Positions 48,801-60,200 are shown, counted from the stretch's first letter. The stretch: 64,000 bases of DNA from Liolophura sinensis (GCF_032854445.1 NC_088299.1:8673608-8737607); one strand, 5' to 3'. Numbers and translations: made by a program. Notes: a model not told the origin generated them from the letters alone.

Positions 48801-49521
48801 GATTACTGAAATGTTCCCAAAAATTCCTTCATACAGGTGAACATCAGGAAAAAAAGGTGATGTGCTGTCAGAGTTCTAAGATATTGTCAGTATGGCTCAT
48901 AAAGCCCACCATGATAGTATTCAAATATCTGAATGCCTTTCAACGCTCTCACAAAAAATCCAAAAAAAAATAAAGGAGAGATTTGTTATGCTTAGTTTTC
49001 AGTTGTCTATATGATGAGCCTTTCTTCACATTTTAGCTTTTACTTTTAATATCATTAAATAAGACATTTCCAAATATTATATCATCAAATGTGAAATATA
49101 ACTTGACAATTTAACGCGTAATATATTATTACCGTCTGAAACACTGCACTACCTAGTGACAATATATCCCCTTGATGCAGTGCTGTGGCTTAGCCATTAT
49201 AAAAAGCATGGCGCTTTCCTACTTGGAGGATCCCTGTTGTATTATAATTAGCGCAGCAGTTATGACATAAGGAAAAAACTTCACCCTGGCATCAAATTCA
49301 GACTATGGCAGAAAAACTGGACACCCTGATTATCTTGATATTAAAGTCTGTCTAAAGCAGGGAAAATAGACAATTTAATATCAAATTATGATTAAAGGCA
49401 AAAGCTGTGGAAAAACGACATCCATTTATCATAATATATCTATGGCAGAAGAAACCTGTCAAGTTCTGGCTGAATCTACGTTTGAACTAACCTTTTTTAC
49501 ACTAGTCTGTGAAGTAGACAT
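39875..49521 (-). CDS. AKTIP: AKT-interacting protein (FTS), E2-like ubiquitin-conjugating variant
   Basis: FTS/AKTIP is an enzymatically inactive E2-fold protein. It joins Hook and FHIP proteins in the FHF complex, which links dynein to endosomes (family knowledge). Nine coding exons: 49492-49521, 48281-48471, 47239-47303, 46678-46778, 45691-45779, 45294-45392, 44439-44547, 43734-43794, 39875-39988. The product is about 285 residues (human 292). It starts [11 protein letters not shown] Ser/Pro-rich N-terminus leads into [15 protein letters not shown]. The UBC fold includes [41 protein letters not shown] and [20 protein letters not shown]. The C-terminus is [13 protein letters not shown]...SPNAS. 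No cysteine lies after the FHP motif where an active E2 has its catalytic Cys. All junctions keep phase, but exon 7 contains one extra base in an A8 run (44482-44489), which breaks the frame before [13 protein letters not shown]. The frame is open upstream of the chosen ATG within its exon, so a slightly longer N-terminus is possible. Confidence 0.96.
40165..40255 (+). repeat. Tandem duplication of about 48 bp
   Basis: ACTAAAATGCAATTAAAACA followed by TAGGATTCTATGGTGGTC occurs twice in a row with two or three differences. The second copy runs into dispersed repeat C (40235-40484). It lies in AKTIP intron 8. Confidence 0.75.
40235..40484 (+). repeat. Dispersed repeat C, copy 2
   Basis: TGGTGGTCTGTTGGGACCCA, ATCAGTGATGT, then TGGTCTTTCATCTGCC and TACTTCATGCTAG match the borders of 21091-21387. 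It lies in AKTIP intron 8. Confidence 0.65.
40744..40860 (+). repeat. 36-bp tandem repeat, about 3.3 units
   Basis: The unit ATGGCAACATATTTATTTAG plus TTTTTACACCAAG is repeated three times with growing divergence, then a partial fourth. A length divisible by three gives an open frame of 12-residue repeats, which I do not regard as a gene. Confidence 0.8.
40880..41030 (+). repeat. SINE-A 3' half
   Basis: CTGTACATGGGAAGGTCTGA, GTCGTGGGTTTCCTCCCACC, then AAACACCAATCAGATAAATA. The tRNA-like head is missing. It lies in AKTIP intron 8, antisense to the gene. Confidence 0.8.
41411..41485 (-). repeat. SINE-A tail fragment
   Basis: TTTATTTATTTATTTGATTG then ATGCCGTACTCAAGAATATT: the 3' end of SINE-A in minus orientation, truncated after about 75 bases. 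It lies in AKTIP intron 8. Confidence 0.8.
42118..42313 (-). repeat. Dispersed repeat F, copy 2 (inverted relative to copy 1)
   Basis: The reverse complement aligns with 2300-2496 across about 195 bases, including TTTTGGAGACAAAACTACAT and a TGCACAGAATAATGCC-type block. It lies in AKTIP intron 8. Confidence 0.7.
46420..46640 (-). repeat. SINE-A copy (degraded)
   Basis: The tail TTTGTTTGATTGGTGTGTTA and body GGCAGCCAGCATTTTGTTAG are clear. The head side is strongly eroded. It abuts the 3' side of AKTIP exon 4. Confidence 0.65.
46860..47235. repeat. Minisatellite of about 60-bp units in AKTIP intron 3
   Basis: The phrase AATACAGCAAAA...AAGTACCAAACC...TTCATCAATGTTCTATA recurs about six times with variable spacing. 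The middle units (46940-47040) are most alike and the flanking ones more diverged. It fills most of the intron and ends at the exon 3 donor. Confidence 0.8.
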
Positions 49522-50369
49522 CCTCCAGGTTACATCCCATTCTTCTCTACATCCCTCATTTGATAACAGGGACTGTAAAGCAAATAAATTTTTTTTTATT
49601 CAAATCCATAGCATTTGCAAGCACAAGTCTTAAATAATCTTGTTCAACGCCAACTTGCTAATGAAATTGTGATATTTGAATCTGAGAATGCCCTACAATA
49701 TACTCTCTGATCAACTCTGACCCTATTTTTTGATAGAATAACGCCCAGAGAATTTTTTTAAGGACTGCCCCACAAGATCGTACTGCTTGATGGCTTGGGC
49801 TTCTCCTAGAACAAGAGAGCTTTGCACTTGAAAAGGTTAAGAAAAACGTCACTTTTTCAGAAAATCAATAGCCCTCATAACATTGTTAAATGCAAGGCAC
49901 AGACTTCAAAAAGCCCAGGTGTCAGGCAGTACTTTATAGCCTGGTGCAGTTCTACATGTAGGCATAGTTCTCAAAATGAATTCCCTTCCTTGCACGTCTG
50001 CCATGTTTGGATCCAAAGTCACACACAATAATCAATTTCCTGTCACATAAAACAATTGCGTTTTGCGTAATCAGAACGTTTCCAGCCAAAATTCCCAGGT
50101 CATGTGACAACAGGCATAAGTGGCAAATGGCAATCAACATGATGAAGTGAAAACAACTGAAGTGGTGAACTTGTCACCTGTATTGGTGTATGTTTGTTTT
50201 GAATCATCCTTTTACGAGTTGTGCGTTCACTGGAATGAGATTTAAGCACCTTAGAACAAAGTATCATATAAGGTTCAGCATCCTAGAGTCAGAGATCTTT
50301 TGGGCATATTGTATAATTAGTTCAACAAGTAAAACGATAACACAAATATTCGTCGGCTATAGGCCGGCA

Positions 50370-50590
50370 CTGTTTAATTCATTTATTTGATTGGTGTTTT
50401 ACGCCGTACTCAAGAATATTTCACTTATACGACGGCAGCCAGCACCCACAATCATCCGCAGGTTGCTGACGGACCTTCCCACTTACAGCCGGAGAGGAAG
50501 TTTGAACTCACAGCGAACGCGTTGGTGAGAGACACCTGGGCCATTACGCTGTGACAGCGCACTAGCCAACTGAGCCATAGGGGCCCCCTC
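50370..50590 (-). repeat. SINE-A copy with internal deletion
   Basis: The tail (TTCATTTATTTGATTGGTGT, TTTTACGCCGTACTCAAG) is well preserved. The body lacks the ATTATGGTGGGAGGAAACC box. The head complement has TTTGAACTCACAGCGAACGC and ends GAGCCATAGGGGCCCC. Confidence 0.85.
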
Positions 50591-53046
50591 GGCGCTCTTT
50601 AATGTCATTGATCAATGTGACTAAGTGGCAAGTCAGCGCATCGCTAGATCAGTTGAGCCACATTCATGTGGCTAGGTGCTTTCAAGGGGATCAGGTCAAA
50701 ACACCTAAAGGTCAGGGGTCCAACGTATGTGCAGCAGATGGTCTACAACAACAACACCGTACAGTCAGCGAGCACTCTGTACACGTCCCTAACTGTGTAA
50801 TCTTGGTTAGAAATAACAAGTCCACCACAGATGGCCGTTTTCATTTCTCTACACAACAACAATCATATTTACACGCAATCAGTTTTCAAACCTTTATGTC
50901 CAGAAATAATTAAAAATGTGTATTTTACAATAGCAACATTTAGCAACAATTATAGGCCATATATACACAGAACACACATAGAATCCATACAGTATGATCA
51001 CAGGCATACATCAAAGCCCATGCCGCCACCTTAAACATTCATGGTATACAGAGGGTGTTTGGGTAGAGGGCATGTTGGCTAGTGGGCGTTCTGACTTCAT
51101 TTCCTTTCAAGCTAGAGTTTGACAGTAGTCGATGAGGATAGCATAAAATATTTCAAAAGGTGGCGTGGTTTAGGCGGAGGAGGGGTCGGAGTGTGCACAG
51201 ACAATAATGCCGATGGGTAGGAATTGGGCTACAACTGGAGAAGGAACAGGTGTGACTGGTGGGGGAGTGGGTGAGGATTGGAATGGGTTTGAACGGTACC
51301 TGGGCCCAGTTGTTAGAAAGTGTATTAGCTAATACTGGTATTAAGTCATACTTTATGTATAAAATTTTAGCCAAACTCAGCAGCCAATGCAGATCTTCGA
51401 AGTCTAAGTGTAACAGCTGCAGTTTTAGTTCATATTTAATATAATGTTACACCTTATTTTTTTAGGCCAAGTACAAAATTGAAGACATGATTTAAAGTTA
51501 AATGTGGTAATAGGTCTTTTGAACAGCTTAGCCCTGATGACGTTCATTTAACTGTCTAAGATTAAAGGCCTATATATATAAAAATCAATCAAGTACGCTA
51601 AACTGGTAAGGCATGTATGACGTTTGGAGGGAGGGGCATTTCGCACAAAATAATATACAAACACCACCAACACCTTTGCACTGATAGAGACATGTCAGCT
51701 TATCTGTAAGGCGATTATGCCGTTCGTGACTAGCTTGGCTCACCTAAATTCGTTGAAATCACACCCTGGCTGAAGACGTAAACTGGTAAAACTGTCGTTG
51801 TTGTTTGCATCAATTGTCCTGCCTGTAATCGCCGTTCAAAAGTTGACAGAACAGCTATTACGGTTTCTCCGTACAAGTATGATTTAGATAAAATTAATGA
51901 GAATGTACAAATAAATAGTTTGCTAAAAATCTCAATAAAAATTCCTCGCGATCCAAGCACGGCTTTACATCTTTCACTTGTTTTTCAGCTTCGCTTCTTT
52001 CCCCCTGGTGACAACAGGGTCAACCATGAGGAGATAACTCTGCACGATTTATGAAAGTTACACAACAGGCTATGACATTTTCTTCTTCTTATGTTTTAAC
52101 AAGGAAATAATATTTTTAAAAAAATGAATCGAAAAGGATAAATGGCTCTCAAGTTATTGCAAGTATGATATATAACAATACGAAACTATAATAGCCCAGT
52201 AAGTAATTAAGATGTACAGCATAGGCAGAGAAAAAAAAACCCCAGAGCAGCGACGACGTACAGTGTGATAGCTGGCAAATGATCACGCGAAATACGGCCC
52301 CTTGTCAATTTACCTCAGCTAGTGTTTTATTCTAACTGTTCATGCAAATGCATAAATAGTAGCAAATTACACACCCCCTAGCACAATAGCTTATGCAGAA
52401 ATAGGTCAAAAAATGCAGTGATGTTTATTGCATTTTGTTAGACGACACTGGTCTAGAACTACTGAAAATGCTATCTTCTCATCATATTTAACATACAATA
52501 ACATTAAAACAATGCAAAGGGACTAGGCCTCTGACCAGGCCTCATAGCCTAAACACTGAAACCATATTTACATATACATGTTATCTTATAGGGGCCTACC
52601 TATAGTCTTGGATGGTTACCAAGTTAGGCCGAACGAGTTAGGCCGAGTCAATGATAAGCAAAAAATGTAAGTCACAACACGGCGATTTTTATTCGGTTTT
52701 TTCATCGAATTATAAGCGATGATTTCACTATATGATTACTTAATTTATTTATTTGATTGGTGTAAACTTATCATCGTACACCAAAACTGTTCACAAATGC
52801 TAACAAAAATGATTATGTTACGAACAGTCAGTCAAATTGCGTATCCAGCCTGACGTATCATCATATATGATCTCAAATCCCGCCTTTACGGGTGTGTATA
52901 AAAATGTTGACTAATGTCGATAGAATTTTATTTATTTTTATTTATTTATTGTTTTAAAATATTATCTTTATTTAAGCGACTAAAATATTTAACGCCTTGC
53001 ACTCTTAAATCTAACGTGTTGCATTAAACACTGCAAAGATCAGGAG

Positions 53047-53395
53047 TGAGTGAGAGCTTGGGGTTTAACGTCGTAATCAACATTTTTTCAGTCATATGAC
53101 GGCGATTGAATCCTTAGAGTGCATGTAATGTGCCTCCTTGTTGCAGGACGGATTTCCACCGCTCTTTTATCTAGTGCTGCTTCTCTGAGACGCCTGACCA
53201 AAGGCAAGTAAGGTGCCCCGCCCGAGCCATTATACTGATACGGGTCAACCAGTCGTTGCAATATCCCCTTCATGCTGAACGCCAAGCCAGGAAGTCACAA
53301 CTTCCACGTTTAAGGTCTTAAGTGTGACTCAACCCAGGATTGATCCTGGATCTGCCGCTCCCGAAGCGGACGCTCTACCAGCAAAGTTCAGGAGG
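53047..53395 (-). repeat. SINE-B copy, full length
   Basis: GAGTGAGAGCTTGGGGTTTA, TTTTTCAGTCATATGACGGC, GCAGGACGGATTTCCACCGC, CCGCCCGAGCCATTATACTG, then box-B complement CCCAGGATTGATCCTGG and the tRNA-like first half at about 53350-53395. This is the best preserved SINE-B in the window. Confidence 0.85.
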
Positions 53396-54299
53396 AGTGA
53401 CTGCACTTGTAAGAGTTAACCTATCTGACCAGTTTTAATTACTTTGTATTAAGTATTTATGTTTCAACACGTTTCAAACTGTTCACATATCAACTCTTTT
53501 TTTTTAAAGTTTTTATAACTCTTACAGAAAGCTGGTTAATTAATCCTTACACCAACACTTGAAACAGAGTTTAAAATTTAACACTTAATGGATAGCAGAC
53601 TTTAGGATAAGAAGGACAGCTTCAATTTTGACATTGTAAATCATCCTTACTTGGACAGCAATATACCAAAAAATTCTGGATATGGGGTGTACATGTCTCG
53701 CCTTGTAGCATTTGTTAGATTCTTTGTGACGATCTCAATCAACCTCACTAGTTATTACTGGAAAAAACGTGTGGGTCAAGATTATTTCATCAAACGCATT
53801 CACTCTAAGTTTTACAATTAGTGTAATTCTCTTGTAAGTAAATGCGGACAGAGCGTCCCAGAATCACTTGCACTCTGGTTCATGATTATGTCTAATTCCC
53901 GCTTAACCCGAGGGTAGGAGTTATATATTCACCGTGTTAAATTAGATCACGACGTTGGGTATAAACATATGCAATCAAAGCGCAATTGAGATACATATTT
54001 TGTTATCGACAACTGGTATTCTAGTATGGTACACGATTTGAGCACGGATTTCACCCAGTCGCCTAGAATATGACGACCCTCAAGTTAATGCCAAGTCAAA
54101 AACTTATATATTCCCCACTCAAATCTCCTGACTTAACACTGAATCTTAAATAGCAAGAGCTGGATTCGAACACGCCACCTCAGAGTATATTATGAATTAA
54201 TTAATATTTTAAAAAATGGGAAAGAACTTTTTGGGAGTGGAGATTTTTAATTGGTCCTCTCTATAGTCATTTAATTACATGAACGAAAAACGTACACAC

Positions 54300-54552
54300 T
54301 TAAGGTACGGAAGAAGTCGGCTAGAACGATGTCCAGTCAACCGTCATATAGATAACAATGGAGAAGACACCAACATGACACCCTACCCAGTCATATTATA
54401 CCGATCCCCTGGGACAACCAGGCCCTGTTTTACTGCTCTAGCCTCTCCATATTAAAATGTACAATTTCAAAGTCATGTTGGTATGACCCGACCCGGGATT
54501 GATCCCAGGTCTCTCAGCTCCAAGGCAGACTTTCTGCCCATTAGACATAACC
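54300..54552 (-). repeat. SINE-B copy lacking the tail
   Basis: ACCAACATGACACCCTACCC, AGTCATATTATACCGATCCC, then CCCGGGATTGATCCCAGG and a tRNA-like first half. The GGGGTTTAACGTCG tail region is missing. Confidence 0.7.
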
Positions 54553-54659
54553 AAAGATGCACATCAGAATTAAGGAGACGTTTTGCTTGATATATATATA
54601 TATATTTTTTTTTTCAGTTTAATATATTAATAAATGAATATTTCAGTTTAATATATGTT

Positions 54660-55097
54660 TTTATATGAATACTGTTTAAAATAAAATCAAATAAAACATA
54701 ATCGATGATTTTAAACAATATTTTTTGTTCAAAAATGTAAAAGTATCCCATTTTTATGAAATGTCTATCAGAAATCAGAATAAACAGTGATTTGAAAAAA
54801 TTAATTTCAAAAGTATAAACTTGAGCAATATCCCACTGTTATAAAATGTCTAAATATACCTATATATATATATATAGGTATATTAGACATTTTATAACAG
54901 TGGGATATTGCTCAAGTTTATAACAGTGGGATATTGCTTACTTTTACATTTTGAACCAAAAATATTGTTTAAAATCATCGATTATGTTTTATTTGATTTT
55001 ATTTTAAACAGTATTCATATACAGTGATTTGAAAAAATTAATTTCAAAAGTATAAACTTGAGCAATATCCCACTGTTATAAAATGTCTAAATATACC
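54660..55097. repeat. AT-rich palindromic repeat with extra direct copy
   Basis: Left arm (about 54662-54867) and right arm (54871-55021) are inverted copies around a TA centre. The inner part includes TGAGCAATATCCCACTGTTA and the outer part ACATAATCGATGATTTTAAA. After the right arm a 75-base block identical or nearly so to 54786-54861 returns in direct orientation (55023-55097). The arms differ by one inserted segment of about 75 bases. It could be a foldback/MITE-type element or a rearranged satellite. Confidence 0.7.
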
Positions 55098-55103
55098 ATA
55101 TAT

Positions 55104-56638
55104 AAACTACCAGGCAAAGAAAGGTTTCACCGTATTTTTGTCATAAAAAAATAAAAGCGCGGTTCCGGATTTGATTCTAGCAGGACATGGTGTATGACTG
55201 CATCGTTTCCTCTACCAGAGCGCATCGTCACGAACGCAGCAATTGGAATTGTGAAATTGCGATAACATGCAAAACGTCCTTTGAGGCATGGCTCGTGATG
55301 CACGTGCGGTAATGTTGCATAAATACTCTTGCTCGAAAGAGCAGACATTCAGTGACCGAAAAAACACCAACAGTATGCCAAGACTTACGCAAGCGCAACG
55401 AGACCAGGCATCGGTATGTCCACCATGGGAGTCTCGCACGTCACATTGCAAGAACGTTCAACTGCAGCCAAACCACCATCAGGAGGTTGTTGATACGCTA
55501 TCAGCAGACAGGGCCAGACCCAAGACAGACCAAGATCGGGAAGACCGAGGGTAACAACTGCGGCTGAAGATCGCTACATCCGGCAGATCCACCTCCGAAA
55601 CCGATTCGTCACGGCGACGTCAACAGCGGGGACGGCACTAGGCCATGTCATCAGCCCCAGGACAACACTGCGTCGTCTTCGGTCAGCTGGTTTACGACCT
55701 TACCGCCCCTTCCGTAGGATGGCCTTGACCCTTTTACACCGTCAACGCAGATTGCGATGGGCACGTATTGTACGTCGGTGGCATCGACGTGACTGGGCGA
55801 GAGCGCTTGTTACAGACGAGAGCAGGTTCTGTCTATTCAGGAACGATGGCAGAGGTTCGAGTTTTCCGACGAAGAGGCGAGCGTCTCGCGCCAAACTGCG
55901 TAAGAGAGGTTTATCCGTTTGGAGGTGGAGGCGTCATGGTTTGGGGAGGGATTTGTGACCAAATGAAGACGCAGCTGGTTATTGTGCGAGGTAATCTGAC
56001 TGGCCAGCGATACCTTGATGAGGTACTGAGACCTGTCGTCGTTCCTTTCCTTTAATGACAGCCAAAAGGATCGATCTTGCAACACGACAACGCAAGACCT
56101 CACACTGCCCGCATTTTTACAGACTACCTCGAGACCGCAAACGTCATCGTGTTGCCCTGGCCAGCCAGCTCACCAGACATAAACCCATTGACCATCTCTG
56201 GGATCACCTTGACCGCCGTTTGAGACAGTTGGTGCCTCCTCCAACTAACCAACAGGAACTTGAGCAAGCTCTGTTAAACCTATGGAACGTTACCCCAGCT
56301 GACGTCATCCGGCGACCGTCAATACGGAGGCGTGTGCTTGCATGCATTGATGCCCAGGGTGGCCACACTCGCTACTGATGACTGTAGTCCTTCATTTCTG
56401 TGGATACTTAGACTTTACATGCACTTGCCAGTTAACTTTACATTTGTGTAATTTTTTCTTCTGACCCCTTGTCTCTTCATTGTGTTTTGTGGCCAATTGA
56501 ATGCCAATATTTTAAAGCCTTTTTGAGAGAATATTTCACAATGATTCCTGTTTATAAACCAATCTTCTTAATTCTTATATCTGACTTTGTTTTTGTTTTA
56601 TGGGCTCAAGAAGTGGGTGAAACCTTTCTTTTGCCTGG

Positions 56639-56644
<6 letters not shown>
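55104..56644 (+). mobile_element. Tc1-type DNA transposon (decayed)
   Basis: A 1.54-kb element with imperfect terminal inverted repeats of about 27 bp (55104-55130 and 56617-56644: AACTACCAGGCAAAGAAAGG and its complement), inserted in TA-rich DNA as expected for TA-targeting Tc1/mariner elements. The transposase starts MPRLTQAQR near 55375 and runs to a stop at about 56378. Visible parts: paired-like helix-turn-helix region with HHGSLARHIARTFNCSQTTI, catalytic VTDESRF, then VMVWGGI, catalytic QHDNARPH, and PWPASSPDINPIDHLWD. The spacing between the second and third acidic residues is 34. The third is Asp where Tc1 relatives have Glu (NPIEHLW), so it is DD34D or a mutated DD34E. The reading frame shifts at about five places between 55400 and 56100, so the copy as given cannot make a full transposase. 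Confidence 0.9.
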
Positions 56645-56711
<67 letters not shown>

Positions 56712-56855
56712 TGAAATTAAATCAGAAATAAACAAACTTCATTTCCTGTCACTATGTTTCAATGTGAAATAAAATTAATTTTTATGTTTTTTATAAAATG
56801 TCTAAATATACCTATATATATATATGCACACACACACATATATATATATATATAT

Positions 56856-56908
<53 letters not shown>

Positions 56909-57003
56909 TGAAATTAAATCAGAAATAAAGAGTGATTTTAAACAAACTTCATTTCCTGTAACTAAGTTTCAATGTGAAATAAAATTAATTTTTATGTTTT
57001 ACT
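56643..57003. repeat. TA microsatellites with a duplicated 80-bp block
   Basis: (TA)n runs at about 56643-56706 and 56826-56904 each precede a copy of CAGATGAAATTAAATCAGAA that continues to AAAATTAATTTTTATGTTTT (56707-56790 and 56905-57000). The second copy has an insertion of about 13 bases. Between them, ATAAAATGTCTAAATATACC at about 56793-56812 repeats a piece of the palindrome at 54841-54860. Confidence 0.8.
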
Positions 57004-57027
57004 AGCGTTCACTCTATATAACGGTAT

Positions 57028-57170
57028 ACTGGGAAGATGTCAGACTGGGAAACTGACTGGGATAATGACATACTGGGATACTGACATACTGGGATAATGA
57101 CCACTGGGATAATGGCCCTGGGATAGTGATCTACTGGGAAACTGTCCTCCTGGGATAATGGTCGTACCCC
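57028..57170 (+). repeat. 16-bp minisatellite upstream of the P450
   Basis: ACTGGGATAATGACAT and variants (TGGGATACTGAC, TGGGATAATGGC) recur about eight to nine times, ending about 125 bases upstream of the P450 start codon. It may therefore fall in the promoter or 5' flank. Confidence 0.8.
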
Positions 57171-57293
57171 TACAGACACATGCCTACACAGCCTATAGCC
57201 GATATACTTGACTTAGTATATAGGGTGTGTGGCCTTGATTCTAGATACGCTGCTATGTAGACTCAAACGGCCTGAATACGTCTACTAGCCAAC

Positions 57294-60200
57294 ATGGATG
57301 TTCTAGGACTGGTGAATATCCCAGTGTGGGTCCTTATTGTCCTGGCTCTATGTTTCCTGTACTACATGTAAGTATCCGTGAACTGCGTGTTGTGCCGTTT
57401 ATGCGTATGTGTGTGCGTATAGGCTATACACACAAAATTGGCGATAATGCACGTATAGACATGATATGTCATATACGTGCGCATGTACATGTTCAGTCAG
57501 CTTTCGTTGTCAGATTCTTATCACGTTTTTCTCTAAAAGAAGCACACATATGTTGCAAGACATCATTTGGTCGCTTAATTTAATGGTACAAGTCACGTTG
57601 CTATTAGATACAGCGTCTCTATGAAACATTGAATCACAGACATTAACATATATGTACAGGGCTGCATCCATTAACACACCCTGGTTAACGCTGTGTCTAC
57701 AAAATGACCTCGCTGTTATTTACGTATACACCCCCTAGCTGTAGATCGTAATGCAGGTCAGGCTATATGTGTGTTGAGCCGTTGTAAGGCTAACGGGTGT
57801 CTTTCAGTTAATGCCACTATAAATAGTAGGTACGTACCAGGGGAACATACGTCTTAATTGAATTAAATTGAATTGGGTATTTATTTTCTAATACTGTGCA
57901 AGATATAGAGACAGATTTTACTTATATCACAAGGTGTTTAATCGACTTGCTTTAATCCTCAATGGAGACCTCTCTGGCCGGAACGAGGTTGCACGCCAGC
58001 GCGGCGAAATGACCCCGGAGCTTCTCGCCAATGCGGTCGCTGTGAGTTCAAGTCCAGCTCATGCTGACTTCCTCTGCTTGTTATCTATCGATGCAGGTAT
58101 TCGACCGCTAACTTCGGTGTTTTTAACACGATGGGAGTGCCCGGGCCCAAACCAACGGTACTCATGGGAAATCTCAGAGAGATCGTGAAAAAGGTTAACA
58201 GTATTTTTATGTATCGATATATCTTATAAGATAAGACAACACTTGGCTAAATGTATATATGCATCGATAAAATACTCTGCGTAAAGTTTAATAACCCTAA
58301 CTTTTTGTATTTTTGATTCTGCACAAACGAAATATACATCGAAGTTCAAAGTAAGCAAAATCCCACACAATGAGAAAATAGAGCGCGCTGCCATGTTATT
58401 GGGTCCGAGAGACGGGACGTCATGTTTCTGGTTACTTTAACATGGTGCAACTCACGGCCTCGTAAGAAAATTATTTCATTGTTTCATTGATAAACTAAGC
58501 AAATCAGAAAAAAAATGTCTATGATTCTTTAGGTCTGTTCCCAACTCTCTTATATAACACGGGTTATATTATTTGTTGTTGTTTTTTCATTCATTTAAAC
58601 AGAAGATAGGTCCTTCACACAAGTATGTATGGGAATATATATCCGGTGGGCATAAAAAATGGGCCGTACTTTGATGCTACATTGCTCCATTATCTTTTCT
58701 TCACACTCTTTCAAACTTTAGACATTCAAATGGCATGATTTTGTTAATATACTGACCAATTTTCAAGGTCATGGCTTGAGTATTCTGTACACAGGGTTAA
58801 AATGAAAACATAGCCTCAAAAACGCACGTTCCGGTGACTCACATTGCATCGCATGGGTAGAGCGCCGCTGCGCCTGTGTGACACGTGTCAATCAAGTGTC
58901 GTCTGGAAAAAATTGTCTGGCTCTAGTGTCAGAGAAACCCTTTTGCTAAATAGGCACAAGTTTTGCTGAATCAAGATGGTTTTCTCTGCGGCGGACAAGG
59001 AACTGATGGCAACGTTTCACTGAGAAGGATTGAAGTGGGGCAAAAATTCTGAAAGAATTCCCGGTGAAAAACTGGAATGAAAGTTCCGTTAACAATGTGA
59101 TCAGAGAGTTAGAAAGGACAGGTTCTCTAGAAAGGAAGTCAGGCAGTGGACGACCAAAAACTGTTTGCTCGGAAGAAAATCTTCAGTATGTGGAAGAGGC
59201 ACTTTGTTCCCAGGAAGACATTCCCGGGCACGCACTAATCTTAGAGACAGATTGCAAGTAACCTTGGAGTATCTCGGACTTCTGTGAGAAATATGACAAA
59301 AGAACTGGGATTAAAATCGTACAAGCGAATACGGACTTCAAAAAGGGATGAAACGGTTCGACAGAAAAAAAAACGCGCTGCAGAAACCTTGATGATAAGT
59401 TTTTGACGGAGAAGGTGAAGAAAATTGGCCTCACGGATGAAAAAGACTTTGCATTTGAGATTACACGCAATAGACAAAACAATCGCGTTTATGGCAAACA
59501 AAAGCGGGACATTCATGTTAAAAGGCTTAATCAAGTCGGTTTACAAAGAAGTTAATGGTTTCTGGTGGAGTTTGTTGGCGCGAGAATACCCGCATACAGT
59601 TTATTGATACTGAAAAGACTAAGGTGAATTCCGAAAATTACATGAACTTCTCGATCGTGGCCTTCTCCCTGATTTTCGCCGGTTGTACCCAGCATCTTGA
59701 GGAAGTGACTCCTTCATTCATAACTAAGGACGAGTGGCCACCGCAGAGACCCCGACTGCAATCCCATGGACTAATGTGTGTGGAATTCTCTGAGCGAAAA
59801 GGTTTATGAGGGTCGCACGGAAAAATTCACTCGGGATGATTTAGAAGCACGCATCAAGAACTGTTGGGAAAAAAAATTAATCTTAAGGAGATTCGGAACT
59901 CAATCAGTTCATGGAAGAAACGTTTGCGCGCCATCTACCGAGAAGATGGACGACCAATTGATCACCTTTTCAAGTAAAACAAAGTAGAACATCATTTTGA
60001 AATGTCCGGAACATGCGTTTTTGACTCTGTTTTGATTTTAGTCTCATGAACAGGAATGTTAAAGGATGGAATTGAAATTTGGTCTGTATACTTACGACAT
60101 AATGGCTTTTGAGTGTATAAAATTTTAGCAGCTGACGTAAGAGGGTTTCGGAGATATTGAGTGTCAAAGTACGGCCCATTTTTTATACCCCATATATACC

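Larger units (their letters stand above)
49522..57293. other. Head-to-head spacer between AKTIP and the P450 gene
   Basis: It should contain the AKTIP promoter and any 5' UTR exon, but I cannot place them. An acceptor-like CTTTACAG about 60 bases upstream of the AKTIP ATG hints at an upstream non-coding exon. Contents recognised: SINE-A (50370-50590), a SINE-A tail stub (52742-52765), SINE-B (53047-53395 and a part at 54300-54552), a palindromic AT-rich repeat (54660-55097), a Tc1-type transposon (55104-56644), TA microsatellites (56643-56904) and a 16-bp minisatellite (57028-57170). The rest shows nothing recognisable. Confidence 0.6.

Noticed and set aside
56469-57005. Open frames of Tyr-Ile repeats
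   Set aside because: They are (TA)n microsatellites read as protein.
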